Source: Candidatus Synechococcus spongiarum LMB bulk15M (GTDB taxonomy: Bacteria; Cyanobacteriota; Cyanobacteriia; PCC-6307; Cyanobiaceae). From it: a stretch of 44,046 nucleotides of DNA. Every line of letters starts with the position of its first letter. Within the stretch, counting starts at the first letter, position 1. The notes under the pieces were generated by a model that saw nothing but the letters and a program-made list of their open reading frames with translations, searched no databases and had not been told where the DNA came from. Both the position numbers and the translations under genes were made by a program. The DNA is taken from NCBI GenBank assembly GCA_002018045.1, contig MWLD01000072.1, positions 1,182 to 45,227 of the forward strand, in the 5' to 3' direction. Of the stretch, positions 40,683 through 44,046 are shown one piece after another.

Positions 40683-41746
40683 GTTGCATGTTGGCGTTGC
40701 GTTTCCATGCTCCGCAGCACATGACGGAGGCGATCCCGCTTCTGGCGCACCTGACCACTGGTCAGCAGCTCATCCGCCGCCGCCAGGCAATCAGGCAGGC
40801 AACGCTCACGGTTCAGGAACCACAGGTAGGAGCCACTATTCCAGATCACGGCCCGGCGCAGGGGGCCATGGCCCTCCAAGGCAGCGTCAGCCATCCGGGA
40901 CCAGGCCTTCTCACCGCTCCACACCAGATCCTCTCCGAAATAACCGTGGTCGCGAGGATGGAAGATCCGGCGCTCCGCCTGGCCATTGCGCACGTGGGCA
41001 AGGATACCGGCGCGGCTGGTGGGGATATCCGTGCTGCCCTCCAAACCCTTGACCGTGACAACGTTGTGTTCCCCATGTTCCGCCAGGGCTGCCCAGGCCC
41101 GGCTCTCTGTTGGCGGATGGACAAATCCGGAGACCAGCAGGTGTGCGCCCTTGTGGGGAGACCAGAGCAACTCCAGGCTTGCCACCGGGGGGCGCTTGCC
41201 CAGTTCGTCGCGAATCTCCACCAGTGTCTCGGCCTCGGGAAAGTGCAGCGGCTGATGGGTCAAGGCCAGGTTCTCCTGGTCAAGACAGTGCTGCACAGCG
41301 GCAATGGCGAGCCCGGAAAAGTCGATGCCCACATATTGAAACAGCTCCATGGGGGTGATGCCGTATTTGATGGGCATGCGTCGCCCCCCATGGAGAATGA
41401 CGGGATGGCCCGCTGTGGCCAACACCAGGGCTGTGAGGGGAAACACCGGTGCGGTCCTGGTGCGACCGTCGTAGGGCATCCCGAAGGAAACAGGCAGGTG
41501 AGGACCTTGGCTGTAAAGAGATGGACCATGGGCGTTGTAGTGATCCAACATGCCCGCCAACTCCTGGGGTTCCGGGCGGCGGATGCGGTGGGCAATGAGA
41601 AAAGCCCCCACCTGTGCGGGGGTTGCATCACCACTGAGCATCAGCGCCAGGGCCTCCGCGGCCTCCTCCCGGGAGAGACCGCGACTGGTGTGTTCACCAC
41701 TGCCAATTTTGCGCAGCAGCTCACGGAAGCGTTGCCGGCTCACCAT
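40673..41746 (-). CDS. Anthranilate phosphoribosyltransferase-like (TrpD2-type) protein
   Basis: 357 residues. A nucleoside-phosphoryltransferase-fold protein: an N-terminal helical domain (LSREEAAEALALMLSGDATP, GAFLIAHRIRRPEPQELAG) followed by the phosphoribosyl domain, where VILHGGRRMPIKYGITPMEL replaces the usual Gly-rich GNRSVSS-type motif of true TrpD. This fits the TrpD2/YbiB-like group, not tryptophan synthesis. It leads by a 10-base overlap into narM; I recall similar genes in nitrate-assimilation clusters of marine Synechococcus. Role inferred from context only. Confidence 0.82.
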   Translation of the reverse strand: MVSRQRFRELLRKIGSGEHTSRGLSREEAAEALALMLSGDATPAQVGAFLIAHRIRRPEPQELAGMLDHYNAHGPSLYSQGPHLPVSFGMPYDGRTRTAPVFPLTALVLATAGHPVILHGGRRMPIKYGITPMELFQYVGIDFSGLAIAAVQHCLDQENLALTHQPLHFPEAETLVEIRDELGKRPPVASLELLWSPHKGAHLLVSGFVHPPTESRAWAALAEHGEHNVVTVKGLEGSTDIPTSRAGILAHVRNGQAERRIFHPRDHGYFGEDLVWSGEKAWSRMADAALEGHGPLRRAVIWNSGSYLWFLNRERCLPDCLAAADELLTSGQVRQKRDRLRHVLRSMETQRQHATCR

Positions 41747-41797
41747 GACGACCCTCTTGAGACCGTCTCGGCAACCCCGCTGGCGATGATGCAGGGA

Positions 41798-41917
41798 TCA
41801 TCCATGCCATCTCGCAACATGCGGCCAACTCACACGGTCACACTCATCGGTCTCGAACAGGTCAGCCTTGAGCACGTCGATCTTGAACAGTGCAGTGTGT
41901 TGTTCCGGTCTTGTCAT
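41798..41917 (-). CDS. Possible 39-residue ORF
   Basis: In the gap upstream of the TrpD-like gene. ATG at 41917 is preceded by a GGGGGAAG-like ribosome site about 8 bases away. Product begins MTRPEQHTALFKIDVLKADL and ends in HVARWHG. No family recognised; it could be chance. Confidence 0.25.
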   Translation of the reverse strand: MTRPEQHTALFKIDVLKADLFETDECDRVSWPHVARWHG

Positions 41918-42125
41918 GGTGACAACTTCCCCCTGTAGTCGTAATTTTATGGAATGCTCGTGCATCCTGCTGAGCTAGCTGGACCCATCAAGTATCGGTT
42001 GCAACGGTTTTAGTCGCGTCCCTGTTGTTGGAGTTGTTGGAACTGGTGAAACGCCACGAGGATACACCAACGCAGGTCCGGCTTCTTATCGTTGAGCAAC
42101 CACTCTTTCCTGGACTGCTGTTGTC
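41918..42125. other. Intergenic region without recognised gene
   Basis: The 379-base gap from 41747 to 42125 contains only the doubtful ORF at 41798-41917. It should hold divergent promoters for the TrpD-like/narM pair and for the 42126 gene. No repeat or RNA seen. Confidence 0.4.
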
Positions 42126-42551
42126 ATGAACGCCTCCTATCAGGTCACCAGTCCGGAGCTTGCCCAGACCATTGCCAGTGTGGCTACTGCATTCCGCCAA
42201 CGTTTTCCCGATGGACGGGCTGATCTTTGCCCCTGGCGGGATGACCGGCGTACCCGCCGTTGGGAGCAGCCCAACTCCATTGACCTGGGATTTCACTTTC
42301 CCGGCTGGAGCCCACGCCTGGCCTGTCGCAGTGTGTTGGTGCAACTGCAATTCAAGACGCCGCCAGGGCAGCAGGGTCAACTGTTGGGCCTGGTGCTGCG
42401 GGGTATCAGCTTTCGGGGGGAGCAATGGCGTCTTGCCACTCTGGGGTCATGGCAACCGGAGGGCAAAGACACACCCACGGAGGATGTGAGCCAAGCATTG
42501 CAGCACTTTTGCCGCGATGTTTTCCAGTTGTTCGGCGCTGGCGCCAACTGA
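42126..42551 (+). CDS. Conserved-looking hypothetical protein
   Basis: 141 residues. It reads as a compact folded protein: YQVTSPELAQTIASVATAFR, LCPWRDDRRTRRWEQPNSID, LGFHFPGWSPRLACRSVLVQ and FRGEQWRLATLGSWQPEG. No motif allows a functional call. It has an ordinary start, codon use like its neighbours and no signal or membrane helix. It lies between the nitrate-type pair and a convergent GNAT gene. Confidence 0.68.
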   Translation: MNASYQVTSPELAQTIASVATAFRQRFPDGRADLCPWRDDRRTRRWEQPNSIDLGFHFPGWSPRLACRSVLVQLQFKTPPGQQGQLLGLVLRGISFRGEQWRLATLGSWQPEGKDTPTEDVSQALQHFCRDVFQLFGAGAN

Positions 42552-42586
42552 GGACAAGACGGCGGTTTGGCATCAGTGCCGCGCTG

Positions 42587-43216
42587 CTAGCTGTGGGGAT
42601 CCATCCGTGCTGAAGGCGGTGTGTGGCGGTACACCAGGTTGCCGTTGAGCAGAGCGGGCTCACACTGGGCGCCCAGTTTCTCCATCAAGGCAACGGCGCG
42701 GGTGTTCTCCGGAGAGACATAGCTCACCAGACGGGGAAACTCCAGTGCTCTGAAGGCGTAATCCCGTGCCACCCGGGCGGCCTCCAGGGCAAAGCCCTGG
42801 CCTTCAGCCGCCTGGGTGAGGGCAATCCCCAGTTCCGGATCCTGATCACCCGGCTCAAACCCAAGCAGAACCACACCCAACGGGACGTCATCCGCTTTCT
42901 GCATCATAACCCACGCACCATGGCCACGCCAGAGCCAGACGCTGCACGTGCGTGCAAAATCATCCCAGGCCTCCTCCCGTGTCATGGGACCTCCCAAGAA
43001 CCGGGCCCGTCGGGAGCAGGCGATCCGGGCATAGACCTGGAAATCCGTGATCAGAGGGGCCCGCAGCCGCAAACGTGCTGTCTCCAGGACCGGGATCTGC
43101 GCGGTGATGCGTTGGGCCAGCGCAGCCGCGGGTCCCCTTGGGGGACGCTCATGGGGACCGGGTCTCTCGGGTAGGTTCACAGCGCCATCATAGCCCCGTG
43201 ATGCAATAGCCCCCAT
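42587..43216 (-). CDS. GNAT-family acetyltransferase (RimJ-like)
   Basis: 209 residues from ATG 43216, which lies inside the end of fabI; a GTG at 43180 just beyond the fabI stop would give a 197-residue product and is equally plausible. Ribosomal-protein-type GNAT: LETARLRLRAPLITDFQVYA, WVMMQKADDVPLGVVLLGFE, LGIALTQAAEGQGFALEAAR (acetyl-CoA loop) and YVSPENTRAVALMEKLGAQ. The N-terminal 35 residues are Pro-rich and not part of the fold. Coupled to fabI by overlap. Substrate unknown. Confidence 0.85.
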   Translation of the reverse strand: MGAIASRGYDGAVNLPERPGPHERPPRGPAAALAQRITAQIPVLETARLRLRAPLITDFQVYARIACSRRARFLGGPMTREEAWDDFARTCSVWLWRGHGAWVMMQKADDVPLGVVLLGFEPGDQDPELGIALTQAAEGQGFALEAARVARDYAFRALEFPRLVSYVSPENTRAVALMEKLGAQCEPALLNGNLVYRHTPPSARMDPHS

Positions 43217-43970
43217 CCACGTAAAGAACCTGTCCGCTGATGCCGGAGGCCAGGGGGCTGGCCAGGAACGCGGCGGTGTTACCCACCTCCTGCTGGGTCA
43301 CGGTGCGGCGCAGAGGCGCCTTTTCCTCCACGTGATGGATCATATCCAGAATGCCCCCGACCCCGGAACTGGCGAGGGTGCGGATGGGGCCAGCGCTGAC
43401 GGCATTCACCCGCACCTGCTTCCCGGGACCCAACTCAGCCGCCAGGTAGCGCACGGAAGCCTCCAGAGCCGCCTTGGCCAGTCCCATGACGTTGTAGTTG
43501 GGAACGGCCCGCTCGGCCCCCAGGTAGGTCAACGTGATCACACTGGCCCCTTCCGAGAAGAGGGGCTTGGCCAGGCGACAGAGGGACGTGAGGGAGTAGG
43601 TGCTGATCTCCATGGCGGTGTGGAAACCCTGGGCCGTGGTGTTGCTGAAGTCCCCCGTCAGATCCGCCTTGTTGGCAAAGGCAAGGCAGTGAACGAGGAT
43701 GTCCAACTGGCCCCACCGGCTCCCCAACTGCTGGAACACAGCCTGCATCTGCTCCGGATTCTGCACGTCCATGGGCAGAAAGAGTCCGGGGCCGAGGGGC
43801 GCCGTGAGCTCCCGCACCTTGGCTTCGAACCGCCCCTTCTCGTCAGGGAGATAGGTGATGCCCAACTCGGCCCCGGCAAGGTGGAGTTGCCGGGCAATGC
43901 CCCAGGCGATGGAGCGGTTGTTGGCGATGCCGGTTACCAGGGCCTTCTTGCCGCTGAGATCAAGGAGCAT
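43188..43970 (-). CDS. fabI: Enoyl-[acyl-carrier-protein] reductase (NADH)
   Basis: 260 residues. Last reductive step of each fatty-acid elongation cycle. Rossmann start DLSGKKALVTGIANNRSIAW, with GIANNRSIAWGIA as the FabI nucleotide loop. The catalytic pair is a Tyr and Lys spaced Y-x6-K: YNVMGLAKAALEASVRYLA. TLTYLGAERAVPNY precedes it, and NAVSAGPIRTLASSGVGG and DGGYCITGL end the protein. Full length. The GNAT gene overlaps or follows it directly. Confidence 0.96.
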   Translation of the reverse strand: MLLDLSGKKALVTGIANNRSIAWGIARQLHLAGAELGITYLPDEKGRFEAKVRELTAPLGPGLFLPMDVQNPEQMQAVFQQLGSRWGQLDILVHCLAFANKADLTGDFSNTTAQGFHTAMEISTYSLTSLCRLAKPLFSEGASVITLTYLGAERAVPNYNVMGLAKAALEASVRYLAAELGPGKQVRVNAVSAGPIRTLASSGVGGILDMIHHVEEKAPLRRTVTQQEVGNTAAFLASPLASGISGQVLYVDGGYCITGL

Positions 43971-44046
43971 GACCGCAAAGAAGCGTGTGTTGTCATTCTC
44001 CCTTAGCGGGTGCCCCTTCTCGTGCTCGTGGGAGGGCTGATCCTCG

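Noticed and set aside
40688-41938. Plus-strand ORF of 416 codons opposite the TrpD-like gene
   Set aside because: Antisense shadow; the minus-strand protein has family motifs and a coupled neighbour.

Overview
The window reads as chromosomal DNA of a picocyanobacterium of the marine Synechococcus lineage. Evidence: a light-independent protochlorophyllide reductase cluster (chlN-chlB-chlL), ndhH, a CrtH-type carotene isomerase, a short psbY gene, a Ycf29-like response regulator, a Ycf23/DUF561 protein, flavodoxin and a NarM-like protein. The high G+C, an ankyrin-repeat protein of the type common in sponge symbionts, a restriction system and a decayed insertion sequence suggest a host-associated, 'Candidatus Synechococcus spongiarum'-like organism. 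That last step is inference; no 16S gene is present.

Layout. 1-5.0 kb is a small defence-like region: the amino-terminal part of a fused restriction-modification enzyme on the minus strand, with an apparent one-base frameshift, facing away from a two-gene plus-strand unit (a PHP-domain/SMC-like ATPase, then an AlbA_2/Schlafen-type GHKL ATPase). 5.2-14.8 kb is housekeeping: response regulator, enolase, UbiB/ABC1 kinase, argJ, an aquaporin-family channel, a tandem-duplicated CobA/CobO-like protein and LarE. 14.8-16.4 kb is a decayed IS200/IS605-type element with broken tnpA and tnpB. 16.6-21.5 kb carries flavodoxin and chlN-chlB-chlL. 21.5-22.26 kb is AT-richer and holds only apparent gene remnants.

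22.3-32.2 kb holds uvrB, ycf23, tilS, a small protein overlapping tilS, ndhH, crtH, psbY, a gamma-carbonic-anhydrase-like protein, tRNA-Lys(TTT), class II fructose-bisphosphate aldolase and a Fur-family regulator. 32.3-38.5 kb holds dnaA, an HtrA-type protease with a lipoprotein-like signal, two glycosyltransferases of the TIGR04282/TIGR04283 pair, a small conserved-looking protein, a GNAT and dusA. 38.6-44.0 kb holds msrB, a GNAT, the ankyrin protein, narM, a TrpD-like protein, an unrecognised small protein, another GNAT and fabI.

Functional links: chlN/B/L together make the dark-operative reductase. Enolase and aldolase serve central carbon metabolism. narM hints at nitrate assimilation. 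Flavodoxin and the Fur-family regulator hint at an iron or peroxide response, although no Fur box could be demonstrated. The best candidate for an under-described system is the PHP-ATPase/AlbA pair beside the restriction enzyme.
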